Assembly (NCBI GenBank): GCA_039621445.1
Contig: CP154955.1
Coordinates: forward strand, 31,007,471-31,071,470
Reading direction: 5' to 3'
Length of the DNA: 64,000 nucleotides
From: Euglena gracilis
Lineage: Eukaryota; Euglenida; Euglenophyceae; Euglenales
Both the position numbers and the translations under genes were made by a program. How positions within the stretch are numbered: position 1 is the stretch's first letter; every line of letters begins with the position of its first letter. Below the pieces are notes generated by a model. It saw nothing but the letters and a program-made list of their open reading frames with translations, searched no databases and had not been told where the DNA came from. Of this stretch, positions 10,364 to 19,364 are shown piece by piece.

Positions 10364-11077
10364 TCACCCGATCAGAAGGAGACCGTGTTTGGGTGGCGTG
10401 GGAAACGGGTGGGTTTCCAGTCGGTGAACGGGAACGGCGCGACATTTGGAAGAGGTGACGATTTCCCGAACACCGAGATGTGTCGCGGTCGGTAACGGAA
10501 CGGGGGGTTTCGTCGCGAATGTCTCCTCCAAACCGTTCTTGATGACCTTTCGTGCTTTCCCCGATGCGACGAGAAGATGGAATGGGATGACGAATGGGGG
10601 ATGGATGACCGGCTGGGTGGCACGCGCGCCGGTGGGGGGGTGACACCTGACCCCACAAAGGGGATACCGAATACCGCGTGTCGGACACAATTGGCGGGAT
10701 GCCGAAAAAGAGGTAATCCGTGGCGGGGTCGAACCGGTATGAGGGCGCAGGGGCTTCGCGAGTAGGATCATTTCCCGGTTTCTCCCGGTCGCGAAGCACA
10801 CTCGCTTGGGGTGGTGACGATCCGCGCACCTCGGGTTTGTGACCGGGTGGCTCGGTTCCCCATCCCGAACCGTCGTGGTGACGGTATCCCGTCGACCATG
10901 ACCGGTGTATCGGGGTTTTCCCGATGAGGATCGCGAAGAAGATGATCCGCTTCGCGAACGCGATCGCGATGTCTCGCGATGAGAATCACGCTTCTTGGCC
11001 GGGACACCGGGTGACCTACCCCGAGGGGTACCGTGTTTCCGCTCATCGCGGGAACGGGATCCGGGGGCTAATACCAC
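10364..11077 (-). pseudogene. gag: Shifted 3' end of copy 1 gag
   Basis: The Arg/Ser-rich C-terminal part of gag (SRSRSRSGSS) is out of frame with the ORF ending at 11043. Comparison with copy 2 shows one extra G (GCGGGAACGGG against GCGGAACGGG). Further divergence removes the second zinc knuckle, which copy 2 still encodes. Confidence 0.75.
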
Positions 11078-14000
11078 CGGAACGGGGACCCGATGACCGT
11101 GAATTGCCCGATTGGCGTGAAAACGCGGAGGAACCCGAACCTCGTGATGAGGTCGAGCCCCGCGGACTCTGAATACGCTTTCGCGCTTCAGGGTTAGGGC
11201 ACTCCCGAGACATATGTCCCGGTTTGTTGCACAAAAAGCACACTTTATCCGTGGCTTGGTCCGAAGAACGCGGGTATCGCGTTTTCGATCCCGTGGTTGG
11301 TGAAGTGGGTGAAACCGGTGATTTTTGCAGTGCGTTCACCGAACCAGCCGGTAATCCTGCGGTTGGGTGTGCGGTATACGCGGACTGAATCTGACCAAGA
11401 AGCTGTGATAGCTTCAATTGCTTGGAAACGTAGTTCCAGCGTTGGTCAAGAGTCATTGCATTACCCGCCAACTCCTCACGATGGATATCCTTGATGAGGC
11501 TAGGCGTGAAATGCATGAGAACAGCGTCAAACTGTTCGCGCATTTGCTTTTCACTGAGTTCATCCACTTCAGCGGCAAGTCCCAACCATTTGGCATACCA
11601 AAGGTCAATGGACTTCCATTTGCGATCGGGTGGGGCGCATTGCCGCCACTTGGTCTCCAGGGTAATCCTAGCGACCAAACTTGAACTGGTGGAAGCGTAT
11701 TGCTCCACCAGGTCATCAAAGGAAACGCGGTAGCGAATGACGAGTTGTCGCGCGCGCTCCTTCTCATCCCTAGGGAGGCAATCGATGAATTCCATCTTGA
11801 TCACCTCCGGGTTTGTGTCCTGGGTTGGCCCTTTCAATGCCCAATAGTACTCCCAGTCCCGGAAAAACTGTCTCCATGTGGTTGGATCACCGTCCCATTG
11901 GGGTTTCACCTTATTCGCGATTGCGATGGTGCCCTTGAAGTCTTTCTGAAAAACCCGTTGGCCCTCGGTGGTATTCCGTGGATTCGGGCCCGGGTACGCT
12001 CGAGCACCAAGCGTATCCTTTCCGGATTCTTGTCGGAATCGCGAAATTTCTGGTGAAGGTGAATCCTGGTACCGGAAATCCGGTCGCAAACCCTGTTGGT
12101 CACCCGTAATAGGGGGACACTCCGGTGTGGGAGTATGTCGCGCATGCAACATGTGACCCACTCCTGGTGTACGGGTTTGGCTCATTCCACGCACAAGCAT
12201 GGAATGATGGATTTCTTGGTGGAGACTTGGCGGAATCGCCGTGTTTTCCGAAAATTCGGTTCCCGTAATGGGAAATTCATCCGAAAACTGGTTTTGAGTT
12301 GTAGTCAAGGCCAATGGTGGCACAATTCGCGGAATCGCGGATTGTGACACTCGGGACAAGGGTGGTGGTGGTGCATGTGCACCCAGATTCGGGTTGTGGA
12401 AACGCGAATCTGGAGCATCTGGCGCATCTTCGGCAATGCATACTGCCGAATTGCGGTGTGAAACCCGCTGTTGGTTGGACACATTATCCAAACCCACAGA
12501 CAAGTCATGCACACTTTGCTCCAAATGCTCAACGAGTTGGAGTTGGCCGCAAATACGGTCAACTTCATCCTCCAAAGCGCGAATACGCTTACGGTAACGG
12601 GAAAAGTCATCCAAGTGCGGAATCCTTTCGGAAATTCCGGTAACATCTTGGACAAGTTTTCCGTGAGACTTATCCAATAATTGGAGTTGTCCCATTAATG
12701 CTTTTACAGCATTTGAGAGAATCTGCAAAGGTGATGTCACCTTGGTTGGTGTGGTGGTGGGTGCAACCGGTGCAGGGTTATCCGACAACGCGGTTGTGGT
12801 ACCCATGGGCAAATTTCCAGGTTGTGGGTTATCCAACAACGCGGAAATTCGCTCATCCAACCTGGTAATCTCACTTTGCGTGGATCGGGCATTCCGATTC
12901 ACGGATTCCTCAAGCCGTAATAGGCTGTTGCAGAAATCTTGCAAGGTTTCCTGATTGTTAGTGAGCATTTTGTCATAAAATGCCTTGAAATCAGGGTTCT
13001 CGGTAATCCGAGAACTGGAACCTGCAGGCAAAGACTGCATTTTCGTTACTTTGGTAGACACCGATGTATATCGGGTCTGGAGTTCCCCAATAGCAGTCTG
13101 AATGCCGCTAATGTCCGGAACTCGGTGGGAAAGTGCGGAATAACTTTGTTGCAAACCCGCAATGGCCGAGTTAATCCCGCCAATGTCAGATTGCAACTGC
13201 AACTGCAGGGAATCCTGCCGTTGTGCCATTTCCGCGACTTTCGCGCTCAGATTGGATAATCCAACCCGATTCGCGTCACAATAGCAGGTTTTCTGCTCCA
13301 AACGGGAAAGTCGCTCCTCCAACTGCCGCACATACGTGTGGGGAGCAAAATTCTCGTTGGCTTGTGACTGGAATTGCCGAAACTTTTCCGTTTCATCGCA
13401 CAACTGCATAATGCGGTGTTGCGATTCATGGAAAGTTGCGGACAATGTGGTGAAATGGTCCATAGACACAAATCCACCACTGCTGGATGTTGCAGACGAG
13501 GAATCTCGTGCATGCAACTGTTGTTGCAAATGCAACAACGCAGATGAACAGGACTCCATTTGTCCCGATAACTGTTGTAGTGAGCCATGCAAGTGCAGAA
13601 ACTTGGAGTCATTCCGCGTTTCCGCTTCATGCATGCATTCACTAATTTGCCGGAAGTTTTGCGGGAGCTGTTGGCATATTCTGTCAAAGGTTTCCCGAAA
13701 GTTTGCAAGGTCAATACCCGCACTTTCGAAATTCCTCTGGCAATATCTGCCAACTTCCTGCAAGTAATTCCAGCAGTGTTCCAGCTTGGTGAAGACATGT
13801 TTCTGGTTGTCCTCATCAAACTGAAGCACTTTGTTCAATGCGGTTGCACACTCTGCAACGCATTGTTGCACATGGTTGAACTGCCTCACAAGGGGGTGAT
13901 CCCCTGGAAGCCGAGCAACGATATCCTGCTCATCCTCAGCAGTGAGGAGCTCACCAGTGCCCTTCCCATAGTCATCCATGGATTGGGATGTACCGGAGAA

Positions 14001-14519
14001 TTCCGGCACCACTAGGCGAGTCTCCGGTTGCCAAGGTAGTGCGGGATAGCACCCGATATCGGGTGGTGGTGGCAAAGCTCTGTAAGGGCTTGCCGGTGGA
14101 AGAGCCGGTGGTGGTTGAAAGAAACACGGGGTTTCTAGCCCACCATCACCAGAGAAGCCCGGTGGCGGAATCACCACGGGTCTCTCCGGTGTGTGCAGCT
14201 GCACCATTGCCGCAGACAGAGGCGAATACCCCCGTTGTGGCAAGGTGAGTGCGGAAGAGGCCGCATTAGCCTCTGAAGCCAATGATGTGGAGGGCTCATC
14301 GCCGACCACTGTCAATGATGACAAATGTTGCAATCTTGACAATTGAGCCAATTGTGCCTCATCGGCGTGGGAACTGGAAGCACTTTCACATAAAAGCTTC
14401 CAATCCCCAGTTTCTTGATCAATGTCTTGCAATGATGCCTGTAATAAGGCATAGTTGAATTGATGGTTGGGGCCTGTGCTTTGCATCTTTCTGGTGACAA
14501 AAGCAGCAAAAACCCACAA
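11043..14519 (-). CDS. gag: Chromovirus gag, frameshifted near its 3' end
   Basis: 1158 codons, far longer than typical Ty3 gag. Residues 1-180 are Pro/Ser-rich. Residues about 200-720 are heptad-like and Gln/Leu-rich, with repeated blocks of coiled-coil character. A Pro-rich spacer follows. A capsid-like block lies at about 880-1060 (WDGDPTTWRQFFRDWEYY, then EFIDCLPRDEKERA). A CCHC zinc knuckle follows (CFLCNKPGHMSREC). Gag packages the RNA and forms particles. ATG 14517-14519 is preferred because copy 2 starts at the equivalent site. The ORF ends early because of the single-base insertion near 11046-11050. Confidence 0.88.
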   Translation of the reverse strand: MWVFAAFVTRKMQSTGPNHQFNYALLQASLQDIDQETGDWKLLCESASSSHADEAQLAQLSRLQHLSSLTVVGDEPSTSLASEANAASSALTLPQRGYSPLSAAMVQLHTPERPVVIPPPGFSGDGGLETPCFFQPPPALPPASPYRALPPPPDIGCYPALPWQPETRLVVPEFSGTSQSMDDYGKGTGELLTAEDEQDIVARLPGDHPLVRQFNHVQQCVAECATALNKVLQFDEDNQKHVFTKLEHCWNYLQEVGRYCQRNFESAGIDLANFRETFDRICQQLPQNFRQISECMHEAETRNDSKFLHLHGSLQQLSGQMESCSSALLHLQQQLHARDSSSATSSSGGFVSMDHFTTLSATFHESQHRIMQLCDETEKFRQFQSQANENFAPHTYVRQLEERLSRLEQKTCYCDANRVGLSNLSAKVAEMAQRQDSLQLQLQSDIGGINSAIAGLQQSYSALSHRVPDISGIQTAIGELQTRYTSVSTKVTKMQSLPAGSSSRITENPDFKAFYDKMLTNNQETLQDFCNSLLRLEESVNRNARSTQSEITRLDERISALLDNPQPGNLPMGTTTALSDNPAPVAPTTTPTKVTSPLQILSNAVKALMGQLQLLDKSHGKLVQDVTGISERIPHLDDFSRYRKRIRALEDEVDRICGQLQLVEHLEQSVHDLSVGLDNVSNQQRVSHRNSAVCIAEDAPDAPDSRFHNPNLGAHAPPPPLSRVSQSAIPRIVPPLALTTTQNQFSDEFPITGTEFSENTAIPPSLHQEIHHSMLVRGMSQTRTPGVGHMLHARHTPTPECPPITGDQQGLRPDFRYQDSPSPEISRFRQESGKDTLGARAYPGPNPRNTTEGQRVFQKDFKGTIAIANKVKPQWDGDPTTWRQFFRDWEYYWALKGPTQDTNPEVIKMEFIDCLPRDEKERARQLVIRYRVSFDDLVEQYASTSSSLVARITLETKWRQCAPPDRKWKSIDLWYAKWLGLAAEVDELSEKQMREQFDAVLMHFTPSLIKDIHREELAGNAMTLDQRWNYVSKQLKLSQLLGQIQSAYTAHPTAGLPAGSVNALQKSPVSPTSPTTGSKTRYPRSSDQATDKVCFLCNKPGHMSRECPNPEARKRIQSPRGSTSSRGSGSSAFSRQSGNSRSSGPRSGGISPRIPFPR

Positions 14520-14690
14520 AACTAAGCAGTTGTGCTGGCACCAGAGGGGCTGTAACGGGTAATACCGTACAGAACCTTCCGGAGCCTGCTCGTCTGCTTA
14601 GACGTTGACTAGAAGCCGGGAGCTGACGCTGCGACCGTGTAATAACGGTGCAGGGGCTCTCCGCTGCCAGTCAGCGTAGAATCGAACCAA

Positions 14691-14766
14691 TCTGCTACCA
14701 AGTGTAAAACCTGGTAGCCTTTCTTTCTGTGAAGTATGTGTAGGATCGTGACCTAATCTGCTACCA
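14691..14766 (-). promoter_or_regulatory. Duplicated minus-strand primer-binding site
   Basis: Between LTR and gag, TCTGCTACCA (plus strand) occurs at 14691-14700 and 14757-14766, 66 bp apart. Its complement TGGTAGCAGA suits priming by the 3' end of a eukaryotic initiator tRNA-Met, whose usual terminus is TCTGCTACCA. Adjacent GGATCG and GAACC resemble its T arm. The copy at 14757-14766 lies 2 bp from the LTR, the canonical place. Confidence 0.65.
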
Positions 14767-14768
14767 AG

Positions 14769-15074
14769 TGTACGTCTGATTCCCAATTCCCAATTCCCAA
14801 AAAGCCTTCGCTTTCGCCTTGGCGCACCTACTTGGGAACTAAAAATCAGAGTAACAGTAAAAACCCTTTTCCCACTTCCCAAGAAGCAAAGCACGGAGCA
14901 ATGCAGGGAGGACGGACTGGAAATCCAAGTCCGGTCCAAGGAAAAGAAGGAAAAGGTATAAGAAGAATACCACCTGTGGAGAGAGAAGGGGCACCCATTA
15001 GGAGATCCTAATAGAATCTGCTTCCATCCTAACTTCCTCAACGGAAGGGGACAGAAGCATACGCCTGGTACACA
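14769..15074 (-). repeat. 5' LTR of chromovirus copy 1
   Basis: About 306 bp, nearly identical to 23730-24039. It has short inverted ends (TGTGTAC and GTACA on the minus strand), adjoins the primer-binding site and stops abruptly at DIRS coding sequence. Confidence 0.85.
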
Positions 15075-16800
15075 AAAGGACCCATTCAACAAAATGCTGC
15101 GACCATTTTTCAAATGGTGCATGAAAAAACAAGTAAACCTCCAAGTCGACTGGGTACCTTCAAAAAAAAGCCTGGCAGACCCATAAGCAGATGGGAAATG
15201 GACAGGGGGGATTATTCTTTAGACCCCCAACTTTTTCAATGGCTCAGACAGCAATTCAAAGATTTCATAAATCTGGAACGAGATTTATTTGCCTCCCCGG
15301 GCAACAAAAAACTGCCAAAATTTGTGGCCAGGTGGCCCCCTGCGAGACCACAGCAGTAAATGCATTACAATGTCCACTGGACAACATGGGGGATCTTTAC
15401 GCAAACCCCCCCTGGCCAATAATTCAACAATTTCTACCCAGGTTGAACTGTTCCCACAGACCAAAGTTTTGATGGTCACCCCCTACTGTGATTCAGCCAC
15501 GTGGTGGCCCCAATTAATAAAAATGTAAGTTCCAGCGACCCCCTGCCTGAAAATCACCCCTTACAAGGGTATGTTCACCAATTGCAGAGGGGGGGGGAGC
15601 AAATGCCACTCCCCAGGTGGCCCCTGCTTTGCATGATTTGCTCAGGTAAACATAGGAGGGAAACAAATTCAGGGTAAAACCATTAACGATTTCCTGGGGA
15701 AACCCCAGCCTAAAACGTTATCACAGTGCTTTTGCACTTCTGTGGGTAATTTTGGATTCAGAACACATGGGTCCCCCCCCCCTGAAGGCACCACAGACCA
15801 AGTGGCTGACGCTTTAATTCAATTATTCCAATTTTCCAAGGCCCAAGCCCGTAATGCCTACAGTGCTATGCTTTTGATTCCTGGGTTTGGTGGACGACTG
15901 AGATTCCACACTCTGTTAACCCCCTACAAGAGGCTTTGGAACCAAAACCTGGAAGAGTATGGGGTATTTTGGGATCCACTCCCAATCCTCCCGGGGCTGG
16001 AAAAGGCGCCTATGCCCACTGATATTTGTACATTGCGTGCACAAATGATTTTTTGCTCACGAATTCTCTGTTTATACCGATCCTCAGACTTGGAACAAGT
16101 CAAACAAACCACCAGTGTGTTGAGTAGGGCATCCTACATCAAAATTAAGCGTAATGGTCAGAAATTTCACAACTGGGAAAGGGTTGTGTCTATTCCCCCA
16201 TGTCCACAAATAAGCCCCTTTCATTTAATGATGTCTTATGTGGTTGCCACACGTTCATTCGTCAGACCTTGGGGTCCCCTTCTGATTTCATTAAAACCCC
16301 TCTTCAGGGCCATAAGTACAGACACCATTGCTTCCATCACGAAGGATTTTTTCACCAAACACGGGGTACCCCCCCCCCCCCAGGTGTGAGGGGCGAACTC
16401 CACTAGAGGAGCAGGGGTTGGTTTACTCAAAACATTGGGCCTTTCTGCCCAAGAAGTTTGTGAAATTGGCCAGTGGAGGGGGGTGGAGGCTTTTACAGCC
16501 CACAATCAAAGACTGGGTTCTCAAGGTGCCCTTGAACTGCACTAAAATTAGGGGGCCCACTGGCCCCCCCTAATTCCAGTGCACAATCTCGCCTCACAAG
16601 GGCAAAGTGCGGAGCCCGAGGTGTCTCGTACTCCCTCGAGGAAAACCGACAAGGGAGGAAGGGACACCGATGGCGAAGCTAAAAGACCTTGCGAGCCCGA
16701 CTCCCCCACCCGTAAAAGAAAGTTTGTGTTCAAAAGCCCTCGGTCAGAGAGTGAGGGCCAGGGGGGAGGAGGGGGGGGGTGACGCCCCACAGGGACAGGA
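15075..16800 (+). mobile_element. DIRS-type retrotransposon fragment A, interrupted by copy 1
   Basis: Colinear with 48138-49810 of DIRS element D. It begins inside RNase H (FKWCM, then DPQLFQW and DLFASPG), continues through the recombinase (open at 15742-16389, with LYRSSDLEQVK) and ends in the internal complementary region beginning near 16585. A poly-C expansion at 16370-16381 shifts the frame just before the HxxR motif, so the recombinase is truncated. The 5' part should lie beyond the left edge, on the far side of copy 1. Confidence 0.85.
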
Positions 16801-16979
16801 ACCCTCCCCCCCGCGCCGTTTTTCTTTGCGGGAGTGCGACTCCGCAGGATGACTGCCGGTCCTATCCTGTCGACTAACCGCTCTAACAAATTAAGCCCGG
16901 AACCCAAACTGGCGACGAGGACGTTCTTCTCCTGGTCGTTTGGCACTCGAGTTTGATCCCAGCTGAAGATGGGCTCGGC
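16801..16979. other. Unassigned DNA flanking copy 2
   Basis: Follows the DIRS fragment. It contains CTGGCGACGAGGAC at 16911-16924, a string common in leaders of some LTR elements, so an old plus-strand LTR/leader remnant is possible. Nothing firm is visible. Confidence 0.25.
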
Positions 16980-17034
16980 AAACGAGTGTACGTCTGCTTC
17001 CCAATTCCCCTTTCCCAATTCCCAAAAGCCTCGA

Positions 17035-19210
17035 TCAGCGGCAACGGGAAGGGGTCATCCTTCGTTTGGGAGTTCAGGTACCGGTAATCCAGCACTAGTC
17101 TCCACTTCTTCTGACCAGACTGGTCAGCGGGTTTGGGCACCACAAAAGCTTGTGATGTCCACTCGCTCTTGGAAGGGATAATCCACTTCCGCTGGATGAG
17201 CTTCTCAATCATCTCGTTGAGAGCCTGTTCGCGTTCACCCGAGCAACGGAAGAATTTCCGGTGCATAGGTTTAGCGCCATCCTTGAGCTCGATTTTGCAA
17301 ACACCGAACGGACCGCGAATCGCGGGGTGGATGTCGCAGGCGTAAACTGGATTATCCAGTACACCATGAAATTCGCGAGCAATTCGCGAACAATAATCAG
17401 CAGACTTGGGGTGTTGGTCCGCACTCTCAATGACCGCAGAAATCTGCGTTGAGTGTGTGGTATCCCCATTGGTACCAAGGTATCTTGGCACACGCACATC
17501 GGATATTCCGAATGCGTCGAAGAAACAAACGCGAAAAATGATTTCTTTGACAGGTGGTAATAATATACCACAAAAATCCTCAAATAGTGGTACATCAGCG
17601 GGTAAATCCCACCAATGAAAACACACATGGGATAGTTGGTGAAACCAATCCGCATTCGGATTGACCGGTATGAGGAGAGCTCCTCGCGCTTCATCGCGGA
17701 GGATTTTCTCCACCACATCCGGGATAAGTTTTGGGGGAGGATGCATCCATAGCACCGTATCACCCCAGAATTTAAGAAATGCGTTGGTATGTCGCGACCA
17801 ATATCGCGACAAGCGCGCATGCGCTTTTGATGAAAGCGCATCAATTTCCAACGGCAAATCGAAGGAATCAGCCAAAACCGCGATTTTGGAGAACCATTCC
17901 TCCAAAATACGGTATTGACCAAAATTAAATGCGTTCCATACGCGCATCGCGTAGGTGTCGACCTGGTTCGCGGGTTGAAGAGCGGTAACGCAATTCAGGG
18001 ATCCGCAAACATAGGTCAGAGGTGTGTCATCCACACTCCCAAGGGGCATTCCCAAGGGTTGATGGGTTGGATGGGTGCATACCCAGTCCATATCATGCCA
18101 GATGGAGGTGGGGGAGGTGTGTGACACGGATTTTGCGATCCCAAACAACAAGGCAATACCTCGTTGTTGGAGCACTTGATGTACGGTCGCGCATTGCGAT
18201 CCGCAACCAAGTGTATGGTTACGCGAAATCGGGATTAGTGTTGGTGTTTGGACTAGACATCCACAATCGAAATCTGGCTGGGCGGAAATTCTCCTACAGT
18301 GCACACATTGGAGGGAAGTGTCGGAGTAGTGGTCCTGGTCGCGCATGTTGTTCTGGTGGGGGTGTGTGTAAAAGTTGGGATGCGCTTTTGAAGCTGCTGG
18401 GGGGTGTACAGATGTATCTGAAAGCGATACATCTGGTGGAAAACGGGGTATTAGTGCAGCTGGGCGACTACTCGACACCGTACGTACTTCAGGCCTTTGG
18501 GCTTTCGTCTTGTAACCCAGTGGAACGAGGGGGGTACCGCTACTCGCTTGCCCTGCCTCATGGGGAACGGAAGTTTGTATGGTAATGGGCAGGGGGTGAA
18601 CTTTCTCGGTACACCCGGTGTGGAAAACGTTGGTTGGTGTGGTTGGTAACGGGGTAAAAGTTTTCGAAAACGGTGTGGAAAAATTGGTGGCTGTCGCGGT
18701 TGACGCCACGGGTGATGAAGGTTTGGGGGGCAATGAAGAGAGTGGTGATGTGCGCAAACCGTGGGAGTGGCAATCCACTACCAGCCGGTGCTGACGTAAA
18801 AAGGGGTATCCCAGGATTACGTCAGAACCATGGATTCCGGATTCGTATCCCCAGGTATCCGGAAAATTTTGCGGTTGGGGGGGGTGTGAGTGGTGCTTGG
18901 GGATGAGAGGTAGGACAATGTCCAAAAAGCATCCCAAGTCACCACCGCACATGGGGGTGTTGTCAGCCGTCGTAATTTTGATCGGCTTCTTGGCTTTCAC
19001 CAAGAGGGGGGTTGGTATCAACCCGAACCGAAAAAGTAGTGCAATGCGACAACCAGTGTCAATGAGAATTTTGACTTTTGCACAAAAATTTTGGATTTTG
19101 ATTTCCGCTTGGACCAAAAGTTCCATGGGGGGTAGGCAAAGTGAAGGGTCTGGCGAAAATACGTTTTCTTGCCAGCTTTCCCATGAACCCTTTCCTACTT
19201 TGCACAACAT
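17035..19210 (-). pseudogene. pol: Copy 2 protease and truncated RT
   Basis: A continuous frame from 19210 through retropepsin (KILIDTGC, DVILGYPFLRQH), the linker with its Cys/His cluster, and RT up to PFPLPLIE. There it fuses to LTR sequence and runs on to a chance stop at 16883. It shows the organisation that copy 1 has lost: protease, linker and RT as one ORF in a frame different from gag, starting 155 bp after the gag stop. The RT lacks the catalytic YIDD half, so it cannot act. Confidence 0.85.
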
Positions 19211-19364
19211 TCCGAGCGGAAAGTTGGAGTGGGGGGTGGGGGGACCCGAAAATTTTCCGGGTATCGACCAGGAAGGCAGATGGGCAGGGGGGGCAGGGTT
19301 GATCAGGTCCTACCTCCATCTGTTCATCAGCCCAGAGGTCCGTGCCCTCGGACCTCGGGCTCCC

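Larger units (their letters stand above)
1..15074 (-). mobile_element. Ty3/gypsy chromovirus copy 1, left end outside window
   Basis: An LTR retrotransposon read right to left: LTR (14769-15074), tandem primer-binding sites, gag, protease, RT, RNase H, integrase with chromodomain, then two more ORFs. No LTR matching 14769-15074 occurs left of integrase, so the 3' LTR must lie beyond position 1 if the element is complete. The right boundary is sharp: the LTR ends in GTACACA and the next bases are RNase H coding sequence of a DIRS element. The copy is not intact. Gag is frameshifted near 11046-11050, the protease-RT linker is broken in several places and the integrase zinc finger is split between frames near 6280. 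That 1-4900 belongs to the element is an inference from strand, continuity, shared palindrome signature and the missing LTR. Confidence 0.75.

Noticed and set aside
16883-17034. C-terminal 50 codons of the 775-codon pol ORF
   Set aside because: Read out of LTR and flanking DNA after the deletion junction; not part of RT.
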